From: Takakia lepidozioides
Taxonomy: Eukaryota; Streptophyta; Takakiopsida; Takakiales; Takakiaceae
Assembly: GCA_030704615.1 (NCBI GenBank)
Contig: CM060731.1
Location: forward strand, 78,346,756-78,410,755
DNA length: 64,000 nt
Direction of reading: 5' to 3'
Within the stretch, counting starts at the first letter, position 1; every line of letters starts with the position of its first letter. Under the pieces are notes generated by a model. The model did no database searches, was not told the DNA's origin, and saw nothing but the letters and a program-made list of their open reading frames with translations. Made by a program: the position numbers and the translations under genes. This document shows positions 21,545-30,659 of this stretch, piece after piece.

Positions 21545-23185
21545 GTGTTCAGGGACAATGTCACGGTGAAGTATTTTGCCACGCAGCCTAAGTTGTCCCC
21601 AAAACAACTTAGGTGGCAAGATACTTTGGCGGTGTTCGACGTGGATATCCAGTACAAACCGGGACGGGACAACGTGGTGGCTGATGCTTTAAATAGAAAG
21701 CAACAGCTCTTGTTGGTGTACAGGGGCGAGATGGCGCTCCAAAGAAGGATCCGGAAGGCTGCCGAAAGGATGAGCTGGCGAAGTCAGTGATGCAGGACTT
21801 GAGGATGGGGTAAATCGCAGTTCCACTTGCAAAATGGACTGCTCCGGTATAAGCAAAAGCGTCTCTACGTGCCGAAGGGAGGGATCAGAGATAGCCTCTT
21901 GAGAGAATGCCATGATAGCCCGATTGCGGGCCACGGCGGAGCCAAGCGCACTGCGGCACTCTTGAAGAAAGAGTATTTCTGGCCCAAACTGAGGGAGGAG
22001 GCAGAGGAGTATGTCAAGACATGCACCACATGCCAACAAAACTGGAGCAAGTACAAAAAGCAAGCGGGGCTGTTACAACCCTTGCCGATTCCAGAGGGGA
22101 CTTGGGAAAGCGTCTCGAAGGATTTCATGACTGCTATGCCGCTGTCAAAAGGATTCGATGCAATCATGGTGGTGGTGGATAGGTTCAGTAAAATGGGCCA
22201 TTTCATCCCCACCAAGGAGACGGTAACGGCGCAGGAAACAGGGCGACTTTACTTCACCCACGTCTTAAAGCATCATGGAGTCCCGAAGGATATTGTTTCG
22301 GACCGCGATCCAAAGTTTACGAGTAAATTTTGGAGGGCACTTTGGAAGAAGATGGGGACGAGGCTGAAGATGAGCACCGCCTTCCGACCTACGACCGACG
22401 GCCAAACGGAAAGAGTGAATTCCATAGTGAAGCAGATCTTGCGGGATTATGTGTCGGCAGACCAAACAAACTGGGTGGAACACTTAGATGCGGCAGAGTT
22501 CTGTTATAATAACACAGAACACTCCGCAACGGGAGTTTCCCCTTTCGTATTGGTCTATGGAAAAGCACCTCTGGTGCCGACAAGTTGGGCCGCTTAGGAC
22601 GTTGAGGAACCGGCAGTAGCGGCGGTACTGGAAGAACGCGAGCGTTTGTTGAAGCTTGCAAAGTACAACATTGCCAAAGCTAGGAAACGGTATGAAAGGC
22701 AGGCGAATCGGAAGCGGAGGGAAGTGAAGTTTGAGGCAGACACGGAGGTCTGGTTGAACATCAAGAATTTCCGACTACCTCCGAAAATGAATCCAAAGTT
22801 TGTACCTCCATATGCGGGACCCTTTCGCATCCGGAAGGTTATGAATGAGGATGTGTATGAATTGGAGCTGCCGGCAAACAGCAAGGTGCATCCAGTATTC
22901 CACGTCTCCCTTTTGAAGCCTTACTTCAAAGATGAAGCGCGTCCGAATCGGCATCAAGTGTTGCGTCCGCCACCTGTGCTGTTGGATCATGAAAATGAAC
23001 CTGAGTATGAGGTGGAGGCAGTACTTAAGTCGAGGAGGTTCAAGAACCGAGAAATGGAGTATCTCGTCAAATGGAAGGGCTATCATCATGTGGAGGCATC
23101 TTGGGTGCGTGCCTCAGAAATGAGAAACGCTTCCGAGGCGGTTGTAGTTTTCGAAGGGCGACCTCAAAAGCGGAAGAAGCGTTGA
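21545..23185 (+). pseudogene. Chromovirus RNase H tail, integrase and chromodomain
   Basis: The RNase H end reads DVDIQYKPGRDNVVADALNR. Integrase has the HHCC zinc site (CHDSPIAGHGG, CTTCQQ) and the DDE core: the first Asp in VVVDRFSKMGHF, the second in VSDRDPKFTSKFW, and Glu in TDGQTERVN. The C-terminal part has PVFHVSLLKPY and a chromodomain (YLVKWKGY and VEASWV blocks), which in this family directs integration to chromatin marks. In-frame stops occur at 21788, 21800 and 22595 with no frameshift detected. Activity would require suppression of all three, so it is a recent pseudogene. Confidence 0.9.
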
Positions 23186-23206
23186 TGGGGACATCAACCT
23201 TGGAGC

Positions 23207-23219
23207 GTGGGGGAGGAAA
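23207..23219 (+). promoter_or_regulatory. Polypurine tract of the chromovirus
   Basis: The purine run GTGGGGGAGGAAA is followed at once by TGCATGCTTAG, the TG that opens the 3' LTR. Such a tract primes plus-strand DNA synthesis. Its position just after the chromodomain ORF fits exactly. Confidence 0.75.
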
Positions 23220-24861
23220 TGCATGCTTAGTCCGGCTTAGCTAGCTTAGGAATCCGATTGCAAAAACTTGTATTGTACAAAAATTTGTTATAAAGGAAAT
23301 GGGTTCCAAATGTTGTGCGTCATATTTTGTTTGGAATGGTGATGCATGGTGTGGTTGGCTAGTGTGTAGAATGCATGCTAGCTTACAAAAGTGGGAGAGG
23401 TAAATTGGGTTAATCGTGTGTTTGCGCAGTGCCAAAATCGGGTGACTCCCATCCAAGGGGCAAGGAAACTTGCGCCTTCTTTAGGAGTTCACGTGCTAGT
23501 GCGCATACTATAACTGCGCTACCGAGGGGGTTGCTTTGTAGTGCGGGCTAACGCGGAAGCTACGTGCTTCCGTTCACGTACTATAATCGTGTAGCCTCGG
23601 GACGAAGTCGTAGTGCGGCTTCGGCGTGTTCCTGTACCTCAGGCCAGCATTCCAAGGCGGACCCAATTGTAGTGATTGGGGCGCGCGGTTGGTTCAAGGT
23701 TATCTTCCTAGTCAAAGAGGGTTCGAGGTGAACCCTTGCTCAAGGTGATGCCAAAAGTGGCATCATGAGCGGTCGCAAGCAATGTTGTTGCAGTAAGGCG
23801 ATTCGATCCTCGGGGAGGATCGTTCCTTGGCCTTGAAGTAGGCCAAGAAGAGTGCACTGGGAGGAGCTTGAGAGGCTCCACCCTTGGACGGGACTTGGAG
23901 GAAGTCAGCCGAACTAGCTAGTGGAGAGTAGAGTCAAGTGTGGGGTTTGGTTCTTTGCCATGGGACGCCATGATACGGAAACAAACTCCTTGATGTGGGA
24001 CACCACAACTTGGATGTTTGTTTCCACAAAATGGACAAGCCAATGAGGACATCGACTCCCTGTTGGTAGGACCATCTACCCATGCAGGTTGCTAGTAGCT
24101 ATTTATTCACAAGGAATCATAAGTAATCTTGTGTGTGTCGCGGCCCTTTGCCTTGAGGGCAGGGGGTCGGGACACAAGAGGGGCTGCCCCTGTGGTGGGG
24201 GCAGTGGTAGCAATAGGTATGGGGGGCTGAAGCACCCTTGAGTGCCCAAAGCACTCAAGGAGGCGGAGGCGCTCACTAGGTGGAGCCCCGCACACTGGGT
24301 TGCGGTGGGGGTGGCTCCACAAGGGGTGGTGGTAGCTTAGCGGGACTTAGTGGGGGTGGCATAAGACTCACCCTGGGGCGGAGACCTCGTGGTGGGAGTC
24401 GTGGGGAGTCTTGGGACTCATCACGGTCCATAGGGGCCGTGGTGGGTGGGCCAAGACTCACCGCGACTCATCACCGGGAGTCGAGGGTGTTCGTGGTGGT
24501 TCGCCATAAAATGGCATGGTTGTTTGTGAAACCCCCGCGGACAGCTACAGAAGTATATATAGGGAGTAGTAACTCCGAGAACGGTGCAAGCCCGTTGGTG
24601 ACCAAAAACTAGTGAGTAAGCGAGCAAGCCGGAAAGCGACCAAAGAGTGGGGAGTTGTTCCGGATTGCCAACTACCAAAGGGAATTCCACTGGTTCCAAA
24701 TCGTTGGAGGGTTCTTTGGGAGATCAAAGGGGGGACCGTTATGCCCCGGTGAGCAGCCGGAGCTCCAAGTTGGCCCGGCGGCCAGGTTGGGAGTTAGGCG
24801 CGCGCATCAAGCGAGTAACTATGACTTGAGGGGGGAGCTTACCAAAGTGAGGTGCGCGACA
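23220..24861 (+). mobile_element. 3' LTR of the chromovirus (~1.64 kb)
   Basis: It begins TGCATGC after the polypurine tract and probably ends GCGCGACA at 24861, where PPR-like coding sequence resumes. A TATA box (TATATATAGG, 24554) lies about 0.3 kb before the end, which gives a plausible U3/R boundary. Inside are a perfect 10-bp hairpin (CCTTGAGTGC/GCACTCAAGG, 24236-24260) and GGTGGGAGTC-type low-complexity sequence at 24280-24480. ORFs called within it are not genes. The right boundary is inferred from the PPR junction, not from a second LTR. Confidence 0.65.
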
Positions 24862-25096
24862 CCTGCTTTCCAGCTTCCAGACCTTCCATCTTGATGCACT
24901 TAAGCAAGAGACAGACATACGTATCTGAATCCGCTGAAATGCCTCCTTGGTTTGGAGTCTGTAGAGCCTTTGTCAAACTGCCTGCTGCATAAAATATCTT
25001 CACATGCCCAGAAGTGCCAGAAGAGGCATTGTGGACTCCCTCTCTTGATCCTCTTTCAGAAGCTGTGGTCATGGTTGAGGTGCCTGATTCTATCAA
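24862..25096 (-). pseudogene. PPR protein N-terminal fragment fused to OSB-like module
   Basis: The minus-strand frame includes FYAAGSLTKALQT, SADSDTYVCLLLKC and EGLEAGKQV. This is the N-terminal style of PLS-type pentatricopeptide repeat proteins, which bind organellar RNA. The frame is cut at GKQV by the chromovirus LTR. Upstream it is continuous with an OSB-like module (VDGQLKAAAAAAQLIESGT, 25080-25135), so it is a chimera of two gene fragments. It is too short to be functional. Confidence 0.55.
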
Positions 25097-25555
25097 CTGT
25101 GCCGCTGCAGCTGCTGCCTTTAGTTGACCATCTACCCATGCACTATCCCTGCTCCTTCAGCTATCCATGCCTCTGCACAAATCATACATACATCCTTGCC
25201 TTGCTGCTATCAGTTGACAATGACAGCCTAGATTTGTTCTAGGAAACACCCAACTCAACTTATCACACTAGTTCCTATGCTTAATTGCATCTACTACTCT
25301 TTGTCAGGCATTCACCTTTTGACTCCATTGTCCCACCATTGACTGGGGTCAGAAAAGTATTCATTCCACAGCCTCTCCTTGTCTCTGTTACCTGTTTCTG
25401 GATACTTCCCTGTTGTCACATTGGCAGTATTATGTCAAAGTCACTCCAAACTAGATAACCTCAACCAGCTAACTTGCAGAATTCAACATGGAAATTTAGG
25501 GCAGATTCTGATAAGAGGGAAAAACAGGGTGAAATGTGTTGAAGAAAGCAGTGCC
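25060..25555 (-). pseudogene. OSB-like PDF-motif fragments, inverted copy
   Basis: The clearest module is RLWNEYFSDPSQWWDNG at 25327-25380 on the minus strand, in one open frame. It resembles the W-x-E-x-F-x-x-P-x-x-WWDNR start of the PDF motif of organellar ssDNA-binding proteins. The intron-like segment seen at 17431 and 17660 recurs here (25505-25555, inverted). Overall this matches 17290-17830 in opposite orientation. Stops break the longer frame. The family name is inferred from motif resemblance. Confidence 0.4.
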
Positions 25556-26415
25556 TGATTTTATCAATTGTGTCACAATATCACTGGGTAATTCTTGATG
25601 AGGGTGTTCTCAAGGCACCTCTACCATCAAAGTGTGGCTGTTGGTCCTTCAGCTGGCATCTGTGAGGAAATTGTCGCAGAAGCAGAAACTAGAAATGGCG
25701 TTATAATATATGCTTGATATATCACTGCTTATGGAATCGGGAGACTTGCCTTGTATCTGGATCTGTTAACATGATTTGCAAATGAAGTATCTGATGTATA
25801 CCATGTCTGAAATCTAAATGTGCCCTATCTCTTATGAATCCTTTTCAAGGAATCGAGCTTCTCCTCAGCCAGAATGGAGCTGTTTCTGAGGAGCTGGACT
25901 TCTGACGAGAACTGGGTAGTGAGGTAGCACGATCACTTGCTCACCCACACCATGAAGCCCGGTGGTGAATTCTACCCAGTTTTGTTTCTGCATCTGAACA
26001 CAACCTGACATACCCTTCGTGCTCATGGAAAATCAATCACGGAGACTCACTGTACGGGTCTGAAACAAGGAAGTAAGGTGTAATCTAAGCTGCATTTTTC
26101 TTCTTTCCCACCCAATCATGAGTGAAAGCTTCCGATTCCGTCTGCAAGAAACTCCTCCCCATTTATTGTCTTTTCGAATCATAGGTAATCTGGAGCTTGA
26201 AATCCGGCTTTTGGATGAATCTGGACCCACACTCGATCCCTGCTCCTTCAACTATCCATGCCTGTGCTTGCAAGGTGAACGATGGCGGAAAACGCAAAGC
26301 TCCTGCAGTTCAAGAAGATGAAGATCCGGGCATTGCAGGCAGTTCCAAAAACGTTGGCGCGGCGATTTCTATTGGCCTATTTCGCGCGGGCAGTCCGGGC
26401 AGATTCCAAAGAAAT
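25556..26415. other. No recognisable gene; dispersed-repeat words
   Basis: I see no supported coding region. GATCCCTGCTCCTTCA followed by CTATCCATGCCT at 26235-26265 repeats a block at 25145-25175, so this belongs to the same dispersed family as the OSB-like fragments. It is otherwise unremarkable. Confidence 0.35.
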
Positions 26416-26510
26416 TGACGACGACGATGACTTGTCTACGATGACCTGTCTATGATGACGTGGCTACGATGACATGGCGACAAAACTTGGCGACGATGAC
26501 GTGGCACTAT
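26416..26510. repeat. GACGATGAC/TGACGTGGC short-repeat cluster
   Basis: ACGATGAC-type words recur about six times in under 100 bases, with TGACGTGGC at 26456 and 26497. The same 9-mer marks the repeat modules at 4841-4910 and 27328-27369. No ORF is supported. Confidence 0.5.
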
Positions 26511-27024
26511 GTCACCCTATTCCTGCTCTACGCTAAACTAGCTTCCGACCTTCGGTTGTCGCTAGAACTAGGGCTTCGCGTTGCTCCGCAGTACTAGCGA
26601 CGAATTCTGAGAACCAAGTTCAATTTTTCACAAAAAAGGGTCATCCCCACGGTGTTACATGCAGAGATCCCGTGTTTTGTTTTGTCTGGAAGAAAAATGG
26701 CGGATCTGCATTTCAATGTTCAATTTTCACAAGCCGCATCAATCAATAACAACATACCCAAATACCCTTACATTCACTATATGAACTTTCAAGCATCCAC
26801 CGTGGGATTGGATCTTGGTGGGTTAAGGCTAGATTTTGACAATATTCATGCAAGTTCGTCAAGGGCTCCATCCAAAGCCACACCACGAGAAACAAACAAA
26901 CATGTCCAAATTTAAGATGCGGAACAAACTTGTGCACATGACTGCCCCTCTCATCAAGCTCATTAAAATTCGTATTCACTTCCATCTTCAAGCTTTGGAG
27001 AAGCTCCACCACCCAAACCCAGAA

Positions 27025-27200
27025 TTATAGCAACACATAAGTCGCGACATCCTGTTCATCCCAATTGAGGATAGATGTTGCCACACATTCAACCATCTCC
27101 ACATTGCCAGGGATTCTGCAGGCACCAAGCAAGGCCTTCCACACCACAACATCTGGATTGATTCGCATTTTATTAATCAGGTACCTTGCCTCATGTAGTT
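27025..27200 (-). pseudogene. PPR protein C-terminal fragment
   Basis: The frame reads YLINKMRINPDVVVWKALLG, ACRIPGNVEM and a WDEQDVATYVLL ending, followed by TAA. This matches the last PLS repeat and start of the E domain of plant PPR proteins (the usual xPDVVVWxALLGACR...GNVE signature). It lies upstream, in minus-strand order, of the N-terminal PPR fragment at 24862-25096, so the two are not collinear parts of one gene. It abuts the repeat module at 27205. Confidence 0.65.
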
Positions 27201-27204
27201 GTCC

Positions 27205-27440
27205 CGCACGCAGAGTGTACGGGGGATGCTTCCGCGTGAGCGTATGAGCGTGAGCATGTGAGCGCGTGAGCGTAGCTAGGCTCACGCCATGTCAGCAGTT
27301 ATTATCACGTTGGCACACGGGTCTGACGCCACGTCAACAGACCTTGCCAGCGTGGTTGACGCCACGTCATTTCCATAGGCATGGACCTATAACCGTGGGC
27401 CGAATAGGCAGAAGAGTGCCTATAGCCGCGGATTTGTGCA
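27205..27440. repeat. GTGAGCGT / TGACGTGGC repeat module, copy 2
   Basis: Clustered GCGTGAGCGT and GTGAGCATGTGAGCGCG words are followed by GCCACGTCA at 27328 and 27361 (the complement of TGACGTGGC) and CTATAGCCGCGG. Motif order matches 4790-5000. It probably marks a mobile-element end, here beside a captured PPR fragment. Confidence 0.5.
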
Positions 27441-27777
27441 TTCGGCACATAGGGAACCATATGTGGGCGACGAGGCGTAATGAGGATGAAGGAGAGTCAG
27501 CACGCTCCGAATATGGATGAATGTGGATGAAAAGTTGTGGATGAATGTGGATATATGAGAGTGGATGAATGTTGAATGAGGATGTCATTCTAACATTTAT
27601 CTGAACCAAGCACAACAATCAATGTCGTTTGCACAAACATCACAAATTGGAGAAAATCCCTCATGAAGCACATGATAAGATTTAATCCATGATGTCTGCC
27701 ATTTGGGGAAAGATAGACTGATGAAAACAACGTAGAATAAGACAACACATCAGATGTGACACAGATATTTGATTTTT
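27441..27777. other. No gene seen
   Basis: There is a GTGGATGAATGTGGAT-type short tandem repeat at 27515-27575 and otherwise no recognisable structure. It lies 3' of the eL32-like exons and may contain their former 3' sequence. Confidence 0.4.
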
Positions 27778-28208
27778 TTATTTTCTCCTACTGGTTACTG
27801 CAACATTCCACTGTGCAGTACGCTCCACTATCGCTTTCCTCTTTAGTGTCGACACATTGTGAGCCATTTCAGCACCATACTTCCTGCAACACACCAGATC
27901 ACCATCCTAAACTGGCACTGGACTGAAAATGCGACCTAGTCGCCTTGCCAGTGAGGTACAATCTGCTCATCTCTCTTGAGAGAGCACTGAAATTTTCAAG
28001 CTTATTCATTAGTTGTAAGCATACCCATTAGTTGTAACAACATATTAGAAGATGAATTTGGCTACCGGTTGTGCATGAGGAGGAGTTTTAGGTCTTTCAC
28101 ATTGTGCACCAAAAATTTGACGAAACCACTAGGCAACACATGCTTTGTCTTCTTGTTTGACCCATAACCAATGTTAGGCATTTGTGTGGTGCCCTTGAAC
28201 ATATGAGG
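27778..28208 (-). pseudogene. RPL32: Partial 60S ribosomal protein eL32 gene (two exons)
   Basis: Exon A (28208-28066) encodes [38 protein letters not shown], which is unmistakably eL32. Exon B (27883-27778) encodes [20 protein letters not shown] and then [13 protein letters not shown]-stop. The donor CG/GTAGCC and acceptor TTGCAG/GAAG give matching phase (Arg split as CG+G), so an intron of 182 bp is preserved. This is a DNA-level copy and not a retrocopy. The first ~50-60 residues of eL32 and any promoter are missing, and the C-terminus is shortened and diverged (the family normally ends in an Ala-Arg-Leu-rich tail). It is most likely a captured gene fragment. Confidence 0.8.
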
Positions 28209-28358
28209 CTGAGCATGAACAGAGATGTCGTGCAAAGGAATAGTTTCCAATATCTTGCCACCCAAATTACATGTATTGCATTAGCTAATGTGAAAGGCAT
28301 AGGGGGGGGGGGGGCACATGCTATAACTGGGAAGCGAAGACCAAACGAACTTACTCAC

Positions 28359-28938
28359 ATGTGAAATCGTCGTCGAGGTCCTTGTCGTCTCCCTCATTGA
28401 TATCGACATGCACTACAATCTCCTGCTCTTTGGCAGCAGGCATTGGCCCTTGCAACTCTTGGAGGCTCAGTAAAATGGCTGCATCCCCTTCCATATCCAA
28501 CAAATGCCGGCCCGCTGCCTTGCAAGCATGGTACGAAGCTCTTGCAAGACACAGTTGTGTTACTAAGATGTTACAAATTGTGTATTAAGGGAAAAAAAAC
28601 CACAGAAGGAGAGATGTCAAACATGTTCCAAGAGTCAGATCGACGATGCACGCCCCCGGATGGGAATGTGTCTCAATAACAGTTTGAATAAAAGTTGGAC
28701 TCTTCTCCTTGGCCCCTCTCCATGGTGTTCCATTTGACTTTCTCAAACAGACATTCGAATCCACGTAATTGTTCATGAAACAACCTCTCCTATGAAGCCT
28801 GAACTCCTTCACTACAGCAAGAGTCGAAGAAGGGTGCACCTTGACGAGACAGATGGCTTCAAAAAGACGGGTCTGCACTGAAGACAACACGAAGCACAAA
28901 TGAACGAATGCATACAAAAGGGCAAAAGAACAGTGCAA
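28359..28938 (-). pseudogene. DNA-methylase-like fragment (tentative)
   Basis: Exon 1 (28938 to ~28617) encodes GTPWRGAKEKSPTFIQTVIE, THSHPGACIVDLTLGT. This resembles the S-adenosylmethionine-binding loop of N4/N6-type DNA methylases (HxPGxxVxDxxxGTG). Exon 2 (28540-28359) continues ASYHACKAAGRHLLDMEGDA, as in the usual strand and helix after motif I, then an acidic segment before a consensus donor (ACAT/GTGAGTAAG). The catalytic DPPY-type motif is not seen. The N-terminus may lie elsewhere or be lost, because upstream is the hairpin array. Alternatively it is another Rossmann-fold enzyme. Confidence 0.4.
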
Positions 28939-28952
28939 AAGAACAGTGCAAC

Positions 28953-30084
28953 TTCACCCCTTCAGAATTGAGTGCATTGACGCACTCAATTCTGGATGGG
29001 TGAACAGAAAAATGAAATGAAGCAGACAAGAGAAGAATGCTACCCTTTATCGGAGTGGAGGATTACCATTTGTCCCGAACAGTCCCCCTTCGTCAGGTAT
29101 AAGCTGTTGACACCATCCCACCATTCTTGGCTGCCAACAGACATGTCCATACAGACACCAAAAGAGGAATCGCCCCCCCCCCCAAAAAAAAAAACCGGAA
29201 GCTAATCTCAATGGAAGGACAGACAAAACATCAGGTACTAGACTCTCTGAAATTGAGCACGTCAACGCACTCAGTTGTGAAGGGTTTTGATTTGCCCAAT
29301 GGAAGTAAGCGTGTCCAGACAGGCAACAAACATGAACTACCCTCCAAAACTAGAAGCATGACTCAAGGGGGACGAACCACAGCTGCGTTTGTGGCCCTCT
29401 GAAACTGTGTGCGTCAACGCACTCAATTTTGGAGGACCACAAGTGGAAAATAAAAAAATATATATAAAAAAAAATAAAAAAATGTGTACATATATATATA
29501 TATTGGGGGGGGGGGGGTTCTCCTTCCTTTTCTGCCTAAAACTGAGTGCGTCAACGCACCCAATTTCTTCACTCATAAAAGAGCTCCGTAAACGCATTCA
29601 ATTTTTGACGTTTGAAAGACGTCTCTCACTACTCAGACTTCCCGGACCTTTCTTCATAGATTAGGGAAAGCAGAGACCGAAGGATGAGAGAAGGGCATTG
29701 AGAGAACCCTCAGAAATTGCATGCGTCAACGCACTCAATTTTGAGGGGGTTCTCTTTCTCCCCTTCATTCACCTCTCTTGATAATACAGTGAGAGAAGTG
29801 CAGGGTGTGACAGTGCGAGAACATGCAATTTTTTGGGATGCTCGCATTGTCCTTCTCTCATCCTTCGGTCTCTGCGGTTCAGAAAATGTGGACAGCTATG
29901 TGCAGAATGAAAGGTCCAGTGAAAGGACATGTCTGAATTGAGAGCACCCTGTTTTCTCTGTCGTCTACACTTCTATGAGCCCTCATACAGATCCGACAAT
30001 GCTAACACATAATGCTGACACAGAAAACAGAAGTAAAGAGGGCATAAAAACTGCGTGGGTCAACGAATGCAATTTTCATGCCTT
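28953..30084. repeat. Array of short inverted repeats with a shared core
   Basis: At least six imperfect palindromes share the half-site AAATTGAGTGCGT, mostly with a 2-base CA centre. They are at 28953-29004 (23-bp arms, 2 mismatches, 6-base loop), 29251-29276, 29391-29440 (24-bp arms, 5 mismatches), 29538-29565, 29702-29753 (about 25-bp arms) and 30037-30084 (24-bp arms, 6 mismatches). A half-site alone is at ~29588. Around the fifth is an outer inverted repeat, 29670-29697 against 29850-29877 (28 bp, 1 mismatch). Outer arm sequences differ between hairpins while the core is shared. No ORF explains this. Confidence 0.85.
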
Positions 30085-30124
30085 CTCCACTGCCCACAAT
30101 CAAGAGAAATGAGAGAATCACCTT

Positions 30125-30470
30125 CGGTCCTTTGGGAGGAGCACTCCCAGATGCCTCTGCTTGAGCCACAATCGCAGCCGTCCTCCCCATCTGTGCAGCC
30201 TTCTTCCCCTTCGGCTTTGCTTCCTCAAAAGGGTGTCGGGCTCCTCTGTGTCCATGTCGTCCAGGTCGCCCTCTGTTGCTGTTTCCTCCCCTCATTCACC
30301 AGCTTCTCCGCGCGGCTGGTCTTCCTCCGCCATGTGCTCTGTTTCCAGGGCCGCGCTCTCCTCTGTTATCTCCTTCACCGTCATGTTGAGATTGCGACCT
30401 CTCATTCTCTCTCTTGCCTTCTTCTTGTCTCTCGCTGAAGTGAAAAAGGAAGACTATCTTCTACGCCTTC
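30125..30470 (-). CDS. Possible first exon of an unknown charged protein
   Basis: Two adjacent minus-strand frames read like coding sequence: MTVKEITEESAALETEHMAE and onward, and PFEEAKPKGKKAAQMGRTAA, ending PPKGPK before a donor-like AAG/GTGATTC. They are acidic then basic, as in nuclear proteins. A stop and a frame change separate them at ~30285. The exon could belong upstream of the methylase-like fragment, with the hairpin array in an intron. This is inference only. Confidence 0.25.
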
Positions 30471-30659
30471 CACTCTCTTGCTAGGAACTCAGTCTCCTGC
30501 TACTCTCCAGCTTGAAAATCACGAACTACTAAGCTGCGAGACGTCGTGCGATTAGTACCAGCCGGGGCCTCGATCTCGTTATACATGTGTTCACGGCATA
30601 CGTGTCCACCTCGCAAAGGCACATTTGTCCTTTCGGCAGTGGCCGCCGTCTTGAACTAG

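Larger units (their letters stand above)
21545..24861 (+). mobile_element. Chromovirus (Ty3/gypsy), 5'-truncated, with long 3' LTR
   Basis: The order is the RNase H end, integrase, chromodomain, polypurine tract and 3' LTR. All pol pieces lie in a single frame, interrupted only by nonsense codons, so decay is recent. LTR, gag, protease and RT on the 5' side are missing, and the element begins abruptly at 21545 next to the transposase-like gene. The 3' LTR ends inside a PPR-like coding fragment, which marks the insertion point. Confidence 0.85.

Noticed and set aside
24107-24894. ORFs on both strands of the chromovirus LTR
   Set aside because: They fall in LTR sequence with Pro/Gly/Ser-rich repeat translations and no homology to proteins.
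28953-29753. MicroRNA precursors
   Set aside because: Most hairpins have a 2-base loop and 12-25-bp arms, which is too compact for a plant miRNA precursor; no conserved miRNA sequence was recognised.
28953-30084. CRISPR-like array (regularly repeated palindromes)
   Set aside because: Spacing is irregular (about 137-330 bp), arms vary, the genome is a plant nucleus with introns, and no cas-like genes are present.
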